This document shows, one piece after another, positions 45,204-55,980 of a DNA stretch of 64,000 nucleotides. This DNA is from Pampus argenteus (lineage: Eukaryota; Chordata; Actinopteri; Scombriformes; Stromateidae), in the NCBI GenBank assembly GCA_036937835.1, contig CM072862.1:21159001-21223000 (forward strand). Direction: 5' to 3'. The stretch's first letter is position 1. Each line of letters starts with the position of its first letter. The notes beneath the pieces are model-generated. The model was given only the letters and a program-made list of their open reading frames with translations, ran no database searches and had not been told where the DNA came from. The position numbers were made by a program, and so were the translations under genes.

Positions 45204-45243
45204 CTTTTATAGGAGCGGCTGTGCGTGTCTCTTAAACCATTGG
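45204..45243 (-). promoter_or_regulatory. gatm: gatm core promoter: TATA and CCAAT boxes
   Basis: On the minus strand CCTATAAAAG lies at 45,213-45,204, about 80-90 bp before the gatm ATG, and CCAAT at 45,243-45,239, about 30 bp further upstream. The order and spacing fit a TATA-type promoter with transcription starting near 45,175-45,185, so a 5' UTR of roughly 55 nt. The start site is inferred. Confidence 0.7.
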
Positions 45244-46340
45244 TCCGCGTTCACGTCGTGGGGCTACGTGCCTTGAGGAAAAAGCATTTCTGAAACACAA
45301 TCCCCTTACGCCAGCAAATTCTTATCAACTGGGTTACCGGCTCGAAAAGTTTCCAAGGACAGCTGAAAAAGTCTCAAGAATCCCTTCAGTTTTACAGAAT
45401 ATTAAGTAACCACACACACACACATATATATATATTATTTTTTGCACATAAAATATATAAAACATAACGGTTGCAACCTATTAGAGACATGAATTACACC
45501 AAATTACTTATGCCTATAATAGGTTAAAGCCATATACTGGGTTAATTTAAACATTTAATTAAGAACTATTTAATAAATGTACTAAAAAAACTGACAGCTC
45601 TTCAGACTTTGCTGTATCTCATCTGTGTGTGTGTGTGGGTGGTGTGATTTAATTTAATACTGAAATATAATATATTGAACAGTAAAATATATATTTTGCC
45701 AGGGAATGTTATCAAATAACTTTAGAAATGTGCAAAAAAAAAAAAGAGTTGACATAATCAAGATAGCAAGTACAAGCACATGTTTCACTGGACTGTGCTC
45801 ACAAGAGTTGCACAAGCCAAAGACCTCATTGACCGCTGATATTACTTTGCCTGCTAAAAAAAAATTCTGGCTAAAGCTCACAGTTCAAAAGGATATGCAC
45901 TGAGGATGCCTTCAGCTCCCAGCAGCATCATGGTCTTATGTTTAAGATGTTGAACCTCACGTTGGAATTTAGTGAAATCGACTAATTAAAGCTTCATTAA
46001 TCAATTTATGCTCCCTGGGGGTCAGAAAAACACAGCCACCACCGTATCACCAGCTCATGTGGTTATTGCAACTAGTGTGTTTTGCAAACTTTTTTTTTAT
46101 TTTCTATTTCCACATCCTGCAGACACACAGCAGCATTAGCGCGCATTTGGTATGTATACTATCCTTTTAGCTCTGGTTTGGTCTTCACCAGCTCCTGAGA
46201 AAAATATCTCAGATTTCAAAGTTTACTCACAGTGACTGTTGCATGTTGTTGTTGTTTTTTTACACTCTTTGATTAAACACTCAGAGTATTATAGTGGATT
46301 TGGTTACTTTTGGATACATCCAGATTAGCTGGTTCCCCTT

Positions 46341-46470
46341 CCCCATTCACCGTAGCTGCAGACAGGACAATCCTGCTACACAGGCTCAGTAACATGCTAA
46401 TTTTTTAACTGCACGGTGCGGTTGTGCAGCTGCTCTGCCCGAGGTGCTCTGGATGGCCCTTTGTACCCCA
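46341..46470 (-). pseudogene. Decayed copy of gatm exon 2, relic A
   Basis: Aligns with gatm exon 2 (44,126-44,252) in the same orientation over about 125 bp at roughly 80% identity by eye, including the shared run GTAGCTGCAGACAGGACA and the CAGGCTCAGTAAC stretch. A one-base insertion shifts the frame, so it cannot encode the GATM segment. It sits about 1.2 kb upstream of the gatm start. No neighbouring gatm exon is present. Confidence 0.8.
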
Positions 46471-46880
46471 GATTTTTGTCGAATACAAGCCAGGCTACCT
46501 GCTCCCCTGGAGGAGGGTTGCATATCATTTAAAAAATTACAATACCAGTAGCAATACCAGCACCCTTAAGGTTATACTGATACCAATAGAGTCCTACTTT
46601 TTTTTTTTCTTGGCATGCTTAACTGCCAGCCCTATCAAATATACCGTGCTCAACATCAACACCACCTATATGAGTTGCAGCTGCTGTGACAGTGGGCCAA
46701 TCACATGTCACATTAAATTTATACAAGAACTATACAAATAGTGGTTTTTTTTTCCCCTTCCCAGATCTAGGTACAAAAATCTCGCCTGAATGCAGGTATT
46801 GTTTGACTGGAAAAGTTTCAATACTACTTGCAAATAATTTTGGTCGAAAACTTAAAGGTATTCATACCCAGCCCCAAGTT

Positions 46881-46976
46881 AACAGGACATTCCTGCTGCA
46901 CAGGCTCAGTAACATGCTCCTCTTCAACTGCTCAGGAAGGCCCTTTGTACCCTCTGGTCAGTGTGTAGCCAAGCTT
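46881..46976 (-). pseudogene. Decayed copy of gatm exon 2, relic B
   Basis: Aligns with gatm 44,147-44,276 in the same orientation: ACAGGACATTCCTGCTGCAC, CAGGCTCAGTAACATG, then AGGAAGGCCCTTTGTACCC and a terminus like the exon 2 acceptor end (GTAGCCAAGCTTATG). An internal deletion of about 35 bp removes the Ala/Gln-rich part. It lies 520 bp beyond relic A. Confidence 0.75.
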
Positions 46977-47542
46977 ATGAATAACACAAAAAAGATCATG
47001 ACATTTATATAAAATATAATCATATATATTCTGCAGTACAACAAAAATAAGAGATCATGTGGGAGTTGAAATTACAGATAAGCAGGTCTGATGGGATTTG
47101 ATGGCAACCGCACGGTGTCGTTAAAACTTTAGTAAGTGCTCCAGGACACAAAACCTGCAAGGAGAGCTTGAGGGGAATTCTCTCATTGGGTTTGAAGTCT
47201 TATCTACTATCACAGCATCAATCACCTTCGTCTTTCTTTGTTACAACTGACATGTGAACAGTAGAAATATGCCTTAAATATTACAAACTAATCTAAAAGG
47301 AACGTATGTATTTGCAGAATGTAAAAAAAAGGCTAAAAGATCTGCAGGGGTTAGTTCTCCACATTTTTGGCACTAAAAATATTTGCATATTCCACAAAAA
47401 TTGTTTGATTACATTTAAAATATTAATCAATGCAGGTTTAACTTATGTAAATATGGGCAAATATAAATAAATATTATTTTAAGGTTTTAAGGACATAATC
47501 TCTCTTTAGTTCTCCTGATTTGACCAGTTGAAGCATAGCAGC

Positions 47543-47640
47543 ATACAATACAATACAATACAATACAATACAATACAATACAATACAATACAATACAATA
47601 CAATACAATACATACAATACAATACAATACATACAATATA
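47543..47640. repeat. (ATACA)n pentanucleotide microsatellite
   Basis: About 19 units of ATACA/CAATA with two 1-bp phase slips near the right end. Confidence 0.95.
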
Positions 47641-48982
47641 AAAGAAACTTCCTGATTCAAGCGTGGCCCTGGAGGTAAAAGACGATGTGGCAAATTTGGA
47701 AATGAGCCATCAAATCAATCAAAGTGAAAAACAAACCTGGTGTCAGCGTCTGTGACTAAGTATTGACTGAATGTCTTGAATGCTCTCTACAAACACGTTT
47801 GTGCTGACAGTGAAACTGATATACTGACACTTCAGACACCGATACAGAAAATGCACGCTTCAATTATTTAATTTTTCTCACACTGACATTTACAATGAGT
47901 TGCATTATTTTTTAACTGCACCTGAAAATAATCGAATCTTGTGTCAAGCTCAAAATTTTACTTAAGTATCCCCTTAAGTGTTTAAAATAAAGGTTTAATT
48001 CACAATCTGTCCTACTCCACTGTTTCAAATACGGTGTTAGTTTTGTTTGGGTTTTTTTTGTCTTTTCAGGGAAAGTGATGTGCTTTACAGTAGCAACAGT
48101 TGTTTTTTTCAAGGAAGGAAAGTGAAGAGAAAACAAAGAAAAGAGTGCCACCTGCAGGAATTTAAAACAGCTTTAAAGGAATCTGAGAACAAGACACAAC
48201 ACTTTATGGGCAAATCTACAGACTTTCTACTTTTATATTTATTCATTACCGATGATGTCACTTTCATAAACTCCTGTAAGGAACATTGAATTTTTATATA
48301 TATCATATTATTATTATATATATTTTTATCAGTTTTGATTATGCTGTTGAGAACTCTCTGTGTTCCTTGGCTACTAATTTTCTACAATACTCCTTCATTT
48401 TCGGATCTCATTAAGCATATCAATTTATATTCATAGATTACACTTGATTTTTAATGTCTGTGTCCTGTACTTTTTTTCTATCATAAACTCCATCAGGATC
48501 ATCAATATAAACCCATAAACCTCTTTCCTATTTAGTTTCATCAGGTTGATTTTAAAAGCTGCAGTTTTACTAACTAACTTATTTCAGTAATCTAAGATTT
48601 CTTTCTATTAAATTTTGTAAATATGTTGTCACTCTCTTTTGTTATTCTACTTGTAATCATGAGATGGTGCTGTTGATGAAACCTGTAGCATTTCTATGTT
48701 CATTTAAGTTTAACAGATTAATACTGAAGTCATACATAAACAACCTTATTACTTAATTTACCATATGATCATATTTATCATATCCCTGAATTGGTCAAAG
48801 CATGTTTCTGGTGTTCATCTCAATTTCAATAGTTAAGCATCCCATCACATTGTCTGTAGTAGTTATCATATCATCAACAGTTAATATTTAAGAGCTGTAT
48901 CCATATATAAACACAACTGATGTTGCTTCAACTTGTTTTTTTTTATCCATATAAAGGTTAAAAAGTTGAATTATATCAGTAT

Positions 48983-48983
<1 letters not shown>

Positions 48984-49054
<71 letters not shown>
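48984..49054. repeat. (CTAT)n tetranucleotide microsatellite
   Basis: About 17 uninterrupted CTAT units. Confidence 0.97.
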
Positions 49055-49164
49055 ATACTTTTATTCTCAAAACTCAAATATATTTTTCCCATGTGGCCCA
49101 AATCATCTTCCATTGAAAAAGCCTATTTATTATAAACACTGTGTAAAATCTTCATCTGAAAAGT

Positions 49165-49275
49165 AACTAAAGCTCTTAAATAAATGTAGTGGATTGGAAA
49201 TATAAAGTAGCACTCAAGTAAAATAGTAAATAGTACCTCAAGTAAATGTACTTAGTTACTTTCAACCTCTGTATA
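49165..49275. mobile_element. Truncated hAT-like element, inverse orientation
   Basis: AATGTAGTGGATTGGAAATA, TATAAAGTAGCACTCAAGTA, then AAGTAAATGTACTTAGTTAC and a degraded terminus TTTCAACCTCTG match the reverse complement of one end of the family at 40.7 kb. It is about 280 bp upstream of the slc27a2 coding start. Confidence 0.6.
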
Positions 49276-49548
49276 TTCTGGCAGCCAAAGGTTTTTTTTG
49301 TTTGTTTGTTTTTTTAGAGAAAATCCTTCTTTTGTACAACTGAAGATTACTTTAAAATATCGCTCATTCATCAGCTATTTGACTTTTCCCATGAACTTAA
49401 CTTGAGAAAACGCTCCGCCCCACTGAACAAATCCCTTATTTGCCACATTTTCCATTTTGCAGGCAGGAGCTGCTCACTTTTTTCTTTCTTTCTTTCTTTT
49501 TACAGAACTTGTGGCTTTTAAAGAAGAAAAACAAAAAACAAACCCAGG

Positions 49549-50202
49549 ATGGAAACATATATTTCAATCATTTTAACAAGTATCCTCCTCATACCATTCG
49601 CTCTGAAAGCTTTCACTCCTCATGTTTGGGTGGATATCTTATATTTCGTGGATCTGCTGTGGATCCTAGTGAGGTTCGTTTCGAGGCGCATGAGGAGACC
49701 TTTGTTCTTTGCTTTGGACCGTTTCCTGGAGCAGACCGCTGCGTATCCGGACAAGACGTTCATTGTGTTTGAAAATGAAAGCTACACGTACACATGTGCA
49801 GATAAGAGGAGTAACAAAATTGCCAACGCACTTCAGTCTCACCCTCGATATAAAGATGGAGACACTGTGGCACTTTTCATGGGGAATGAACCCGCCTTCA
49901 TGTTTACCTGGCTGGCATTGGCTAAACTGGGCTCCCCTGTTGCTCTTCTCAATCACAACATCCGCACAAAGTCTCTGCTGCACTGCTTCAACTGCTGCAA
50001 GGCCAAAGTGTTAATAGCAGCTTCAGGTATATACAGTATATATATATATATACATATATATATATTTTCTTAGTGTAATAATCTTTGAAGTAGCTTTTGG
50101 TCCATCATGAGACACAGATTAAGCAAGTATTCTGTACGGATGTTTAACCTGAATATTAAGTAAATATTTACCATCTGAATTTCAATGTTTATTTGATTGT
50201 GA

Positions 50203-50259
<57 letters not shown>

Positions 50260-53200
50260 GCACTTTTCCATCCCTGCAGTTTTATCTTATTTTACATTTT
50301 GACTTATGATTTATTGGCTTGTTGGTTTCTATAATTTTATTGTTTACTTGTTTTCTTTTGCCTGCCATGTGAAGCACTTTATAACTTTATTAAGAAACGT
50401 GGTATACAAACAGAGCTCACTATTGTAATCAGTAATAGTTGAGTTTATAATTATATTTTAGTTTGTTTTGTAGGAATCTGTAATAGGAAAGGCTGCAACT
50501 AACAATTATTTTTTTATCCATCTGTCGATTATTGCTACTTGGTCTATAAAATTGGCCAAGATGCAACCTTAAATGTCTTGTTTAGTCCCTCTTAATTTGC
50601 ATTTTCTGTAAAGCTGTATGATTCACTGCCAATATCTTGACAGTACAATATATCAATCTAATCTCAGCATTATAATCATGTGTCCCGCTCCAGAGCTGAA
50701 GGACGCAGTGGAGGATGTGCTGCCGTCCCTCAGTGAGCAGGGCGTCACCGTCCTCCTGATGACCGAACACTGTGACACACCTGGAATCGAGAGCTTCTCT
50801 GATAAAGTCGACCAGGCGGCGGACACGCCGCTCCCTCGATCCCTCAGATCATCCATCACGTTCAAAAGTCCTGCCGTTTATATTTACACCTCTGGAACAA
50901 CAGGTAAAGGAGTGATTGCCTTTTTATTTTTTTAAATTTTTCATTGGGTAAATTTGCACCAACAACCTTCTTCAGTTTTCAGTCTTTGTGTTTCAGGTCT
51001 CCCTAAGGCAGCTGTGGTCAACCAGAACCGCCTCCTAACTGCTCTGACTGTTTTATCAGCAAACGGTGTGACGTCTAGTGATGCCATATACCTCAACTTA
51101 CCTCTGTACCACACAGCCGGATTCATTATAGGCTTTATTGGCTCCATTGAGACAGGTGAGACAATGAGAAGCATCTTAAACTGGCTCAGTCCAGAGAGTT
51201 AAACACACAAGACTTTGACAAAGCTGTGTGAGATTCCTTGAATGAACTGAGCAAACAAGGACATGTTACATTTTTAAAAAAAATATCTGCCAAAAACAAA
51301 TAAAGACTCTGAATTGATCATATTTCAGGCTAAACTATTGTATTCAGTTCATCTGAATATTTTCCATAATTACAGTCTTTTAAGTATAAAATTCTCTCTT
51401 TGTGTTTCTCTGTTAAGCTGAAGCAAAAAAAAAAGAGAAAATTTGACACTAGAAATGAATGATTACTGATGATAATAATTACAGCGAGCAAAAACCCGTC
51501 AATGTTCAAATGGGCACCTGGCCATTGGAAAAACAAGTGAAAGAGTCTTTTGTCAGTGAATCAGTAATCTGAACAGAGCCGGGTCAACCAACACCAGATT
51601 ACCTCTACTTTCTAACAGGCTTTTTTTTAAATAGGCCAAAGTTCACACTAGTATTAAAATGTCTGGTGAGGCCTGAGTTGCACATATTAGGAGATATATG
51701 TAAATATATCAGTTTTCTAGATATATTTAAGCATTGAAAAGCAAATGTGCTGAATTGAACGCCATGAAAATGTAACTTTTTGCGTTTTTCACGTTGTGTA
51801 TCTGATAATATAAATTTCTATTTCATTTTTTGTTTTTGGTTTTCTGTCTGAAGGATCAACCATCATACTGAAGAGAAAATTTTCTGCCTCACAGTTCTGG
51901 GTTGATTGCAGAAAGTACAACGTGACCGTCATTCAGTACATCGGAGAAGTGATGCGTTACCTCTGCAGTACACCCAAGGTAAGTAGATAAAACAGTTAAA
52001 ACAGTTAAAACAGTCTGAAAGAAACACGAATGAATCCACTAAAATAGGAATAATATTTGATTTTGCAGGAATTTTAAAGACTGGCAGCAGTTTGAAGTCA
52101 CTAATCATGCTTATATATATACAGTATATATAATAACCTTTAATTTGTTGTTCTTGCCAATGAATAGCATTTCTTCTGGGTTTATGTTCTTTCTGGGTAG
52201 GCATCTGCAGCGGTGCCTTGAAACTCCCAGTGGAAACACAAACCAGCGGCATGCCTATAGTGTTAACACGAGGCTAAGGTGACGCTCAGTCTCACTCAGT
52301 GGCAGGAAAACATAACATAAATGAGCTTTTAAAGAAGATTTCCCTTTTTGGACAGAATGTAACTAGATAATTAAAAAAGTAGTAAAAAAAAAGAAAATAG
52401 ATTTAATTGCAGTTTTACTCCTTCTGGTTGTGAAGGAGCTACCGTCATAAGTGAACATTTGTACTAGATGCATACTGTCTGTTGACAGACAGATATATTA
52501 GTCCAGCTACTGTCATGAACCTTGATTTATAATTTATTCATTAAAATATCAGTTTTCTTTTATTACCATAGATATTGCATACGTAAACAGGCTCACACCG
52601 GATCTTTGGCACCATCCCTCCTCGTCTTTGGCATCTTAAAACTCCTTCAGTCAGGACAGCTGCAGAAGCAGAATAGTGCGAGCCGGCTGCAGCAAGCTGC
52701 TCCTCACACATATCTAGTCAGAGATAACGGTAATAAATTGACCCCCCTAAAGCGATATACTCGTACATTCAAGGAAGATATTTGGTTGCCAAGTTACTTG
52801 ATATGGTCCTCCAGAGTTAAGGCCAGCATCTATTCCTAGAGGTGACCAGATAAAGACAAACTAGCTCATCTGACTGGTACAGGGTCATGCGGTAAAATGA
52901 GACTGCGCTTCATGTGATGCAAGTTGATACTCTGAATGGCCATACATGTAAGCAGAATGTGTATTACTAAACACAGCGAATACATCTTTATGGGATCTCA
53001 AAATGAGCATGGCATTAGCTTGAATGATATCTAGTTATCATATCAAGAACTGGCATTTACATCTACAGTATCTATTATGTTTCACTCCATAAAACTACAG
53101 ATTTAATGACGCAGAAGGCTTGGAACCTGATAGTCGAGATTTAACGATTTCTATTTTAGTAAGCCCTGCGCTGCACAGGGGAAATGTACAGATTTGGAGA

Positions 53201-55980
53201 GTTAATGGTATTTAGTATAGTAGCTGCATGTTCTTTTTATGGGGAATATTTAACAGAATATGTGTTTCTCAAAGTCAAAGTCAAAGTCAACTTTATTGTC
53301 AATGCTGCTATGTGTACAGGACATACAGAGCATCGAAATTCTGTTTCTCTCATTTCCAAAAAAACAGCGTGAACACGTATAGTACAAAAAAAGAAAAGTA
53401 TGTATAAAAATAAAAAATATATATATATATAGAATAAAAATATACAAATCTAAGAATATATACAAGCAAAAGACATCTGTGAGGTAATATGGTACAGTGT
53501 AAACAGAGTTATTTGTATAAATATAAGTGTGGTAATTGGCAGTATGGACAGGATTTACAGTTATTTACAGAAAATATACATGTTCAATCAACAATGAAAT
53601 ATTTGAACATTAGACTGTACACAGTGCAAATGTTGTGCAAATATATTTTGAGTCTGTAAAGTGGCTGGTGCCATTGTTATTGGGGGGGGGGGAGATAGTT
53701 CAGCATCCTGATGGCCTGGTGCGTGAAGCTGTCTCTAAGTCGACTGGTTCTTGCTCATTCTCCTCCCTGAAGGTAGGAGGCTGAAGAGTTGGTGATTGGG
53801 GTGGGTGGGGTCGCCCACAATGCTGAGTGCTTTGCGGGCCAGGCGCGTGCTGTAAATGTCCTGGAGGGAGGGGAGGGGGGCACCAATGATCCCCCCCTCC
53901 CCCTCCCTCCAGGACATTTACAGCACGCGCTGTACGTTGATGCAAACTGGTGTCTAATGCCAGGTTGTTACATACACAGAGGTATTATGTCGGTATTTGA
54001 TCAGAAAGATGCTTTATCTTAATCAACGGCCTAATTGGGGAACTTGTTAACTGTTTATTATAAAGCATATGAGATCACATATATGTGTGTGTATATGTCA
54101 GCATGCAGCAGCCAGACTACTAATCAAAAACAAGAAAAGATCAAGTTCATATCTTTCCCCTCTTAATGTCTCTATATTGTTGTTTGTTTGTTTTTTAAAT
54201 GCAGAAAGAAAATGACAAGGACCACAAAGTAAGACTGGCCATTGGCAACGGTGTCAGAGCAGAGATATGGAGGGAGTTTCTTAATCGCTTCGGGAACATT
54301 CAGGTCCGAGAGTTTTACGCCTCCACTGAGGGAAATGTAGGATTTGTCAACTACACGGGGAAAATAGGAGCTATTGGACGGGTCAACTTTTTTCATCGGG
54401 TAAGGAAAGAAAGAAAAAACTGTTTATGTTTTATGTTAAGTGTGTTAAATTTTCTTTAGAGCTTGTTAGTGTTTGTGAGAAAAAAAATAATAATGACAAC
54501 TCACGGTCCACTTTGTAGCATCTTCAGATCTTGCAACTGCAGCTCACTTGTCTTATAGTCCAGTAAGAGACTGAAATGCAGTTGAAAGCTAGTAAGTGGA
54601 CCTTGAGTTGATGTCATATGTGTCTGTACATTATATGTTGACATATTGATATAATGCAAATTTCAATTTACTTCCCCCTGTAGAAGCTTTTTCCCTATAC
54701 TCTTATCAAGTATGACACAGAGAGAGGTGAGCCGATTCGAGACGCTAACGGCCTCTGTGTGGAAGCAGCCAAAGGTGAAGAAACATAATATAAATTAGAC
54801 CTCTGAATAATCAATTTTAAGCATATTCTCTGTTTACTTCCCATATATTTGCATACTTACTCTTTGAGTTTGGGTTAATTAGGAGCCTAATAATGGATAA
54901 TAAATGTTTTGGGAAGTAGTTTGTGGATACGAATGCCAGTATCCATCTCTTGGCTTGGTCTTGAAGGTGAAACAGGGCTGCTGGTGTCGAAGATCACAGA
55001 CATCGCCCCTTTTGTCGGCTACGCCCAGAATGAAGAGCAAACGGAGAGGAAAAGACTGCGTAATGTTCTGAAGAAGGGAGATCTTTACTTCAACAACGGC
55101 GACCTAATGAGGATCGACGAAGACAACTTCATTTACTTTCAGGATCGTGTCGGTGACACATTCAGGTACAGTGTATTATTCGTTCGTTATTCATTATTTA
55201 GTCACCAGCACCTGTGAAGAAAATATAACAACTTTGAGCTTCCGATCATTGATCAGACATGAGATTCTAATGTCCAAAACAAAACTGATGACATCAAATC
55301 TTGTTTGAGCCCACAGGTGGAAAGGTGAGAATGTGGCCACGACCGAGGTGTCTGACATCCTGACTATCAGTGATTGTCTCAAAGAAGCCAACGTTTATGG
55401 TGTCCAAGTGCCAGGTGATGTTCGTCTCCTATATTTGACTTCACAGTATGTTTAATACAAATCTGAATTCTAAATGGCAGATTAGGTTATGAAAAAAGGT
55501 ACGCTTCTGACATAAATGTGCTTTTTTTTGGTGATGTTGTGTTGGTTTTCTCTTTTAGGGCACGAGGGGCGGATAGGCATGGCAGCTGTCACTGAGAAGG
55601 AAGGCACCCAGTTTGATGGAATAAAAATGTATAACCACGTGGTTAGCTACCTACCATCGTATGCCCGACCACGCTTTATAAGGATACAGGTCATTTCATT
55701 TCACACTAAAACCTTAATTGCATGTGCAGTCTACATTTTGAGATGATGAGATATGTTTATATTGTGGTTGAGTTTGTTCTTTGTACATTTTTCGTCCATC
55801 CAGAATGCCGTGGAGGTGACGGGGACTTTCAAACAGATGAAGATGAAGTTAGTGGAGGAAAACTTTGATCCAGGACGTATCCAGGATCCTCTCTACATCC
55901 TTAATGACAACGAGAAGAGTTACGTGCCGCTGACGGCCCAGGTCTACACCTCCATCATATCTGGAAACATCAAACTATAA
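49549..55980 (+). CDS. slc27a2: Very long-chain acyl-CoA synthetase / FATP2, tandem copy 1, complete
   Basis: Activates long- and very-long-chain fatty acids (and bile-acid precursors in mammals) to CoA thioesters using ATP, and aids fatty acid uptake; ER and peroxisome membranes. Ten exons: 49549-50026, 50694-50903, 50997-51155, 51854-51978, 54205-54399, 54684-54774, 54967-55165, 55317-55414, 55559-55689, 55804-55980. They join to 1863 bp, 620 residues, the human length. Residues 1-20 are a hydrophobic segment, followed by a second one (VWVDILYFVDLLWILVRFV). The AMP-binding signature YIYTSGTTGLPK is at 222-233, LNLPLYHTAG follows, and the VLACS motif DRVGDTFRWKGENVATTEV starts at 479. Oddity: YASTEGN where most members have Y(A/G)ATEGN. 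The C-terminus is NIKL. Intron 4 (2.2 kb) holds a LINE fragment. Confidence 0.96.
50209..50252. repeat. (TA)n microsatellite
   Basis: About 22 TA units in intron 1 of slc27a2 copy 1. A second TA-rich run lies just after the exon 1 donor (50,036-50,065). Confidence 0.95.
50490..50600. repeat. AT-rich interspersed element (GCTGCAACTAAC family), partial copy 4
   Basis: GGCTGCAACTAACAATTATT, CATCTGTCGATTATTG, TTGGTCTATAAAATTGG and AAATGTCTTGTTTAGTCC follow the family order. It is a short copy in intron 1 of slc27a2 copy 1. Confidence 0.65.
53262..53935 (-). mobile_element. 5'-truncated non-LTR retrotransposon (CR1/L2-like) with inverted 5' end
   Basis: On the minus strand, 53,917-53,735 reads LPSLQDIYSTRLARKALSIV and then GDPTHPNHQLFSLLPSGRR, a tail I recognise from reverse transcriptases of CR1/L2-type LINEs in fish. 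The 3' UTR follows and ends at about 53,262 in short tandem CTTTGA units. At the 5' side, 53,891-53,932 is the inverse of 53,846-53,890, giving a hairpin of about 40-bp arms. It lies in slc27a2 copy 1 intron 4. The exact clade is uncertain. Confidence 0.7.

Larger units (their letters stand above)
45250..49440. other. Intergenic region between gatm and first slc27a2
   Basis: The two genes are divergent here. Apart from the gatm exon-2 relics (46.3-47.0 kb), two microsatellites and a truncated hAT-like element near 49.2 kb, I see only AT-rich sequence without exon character. Confidence 0.6.
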
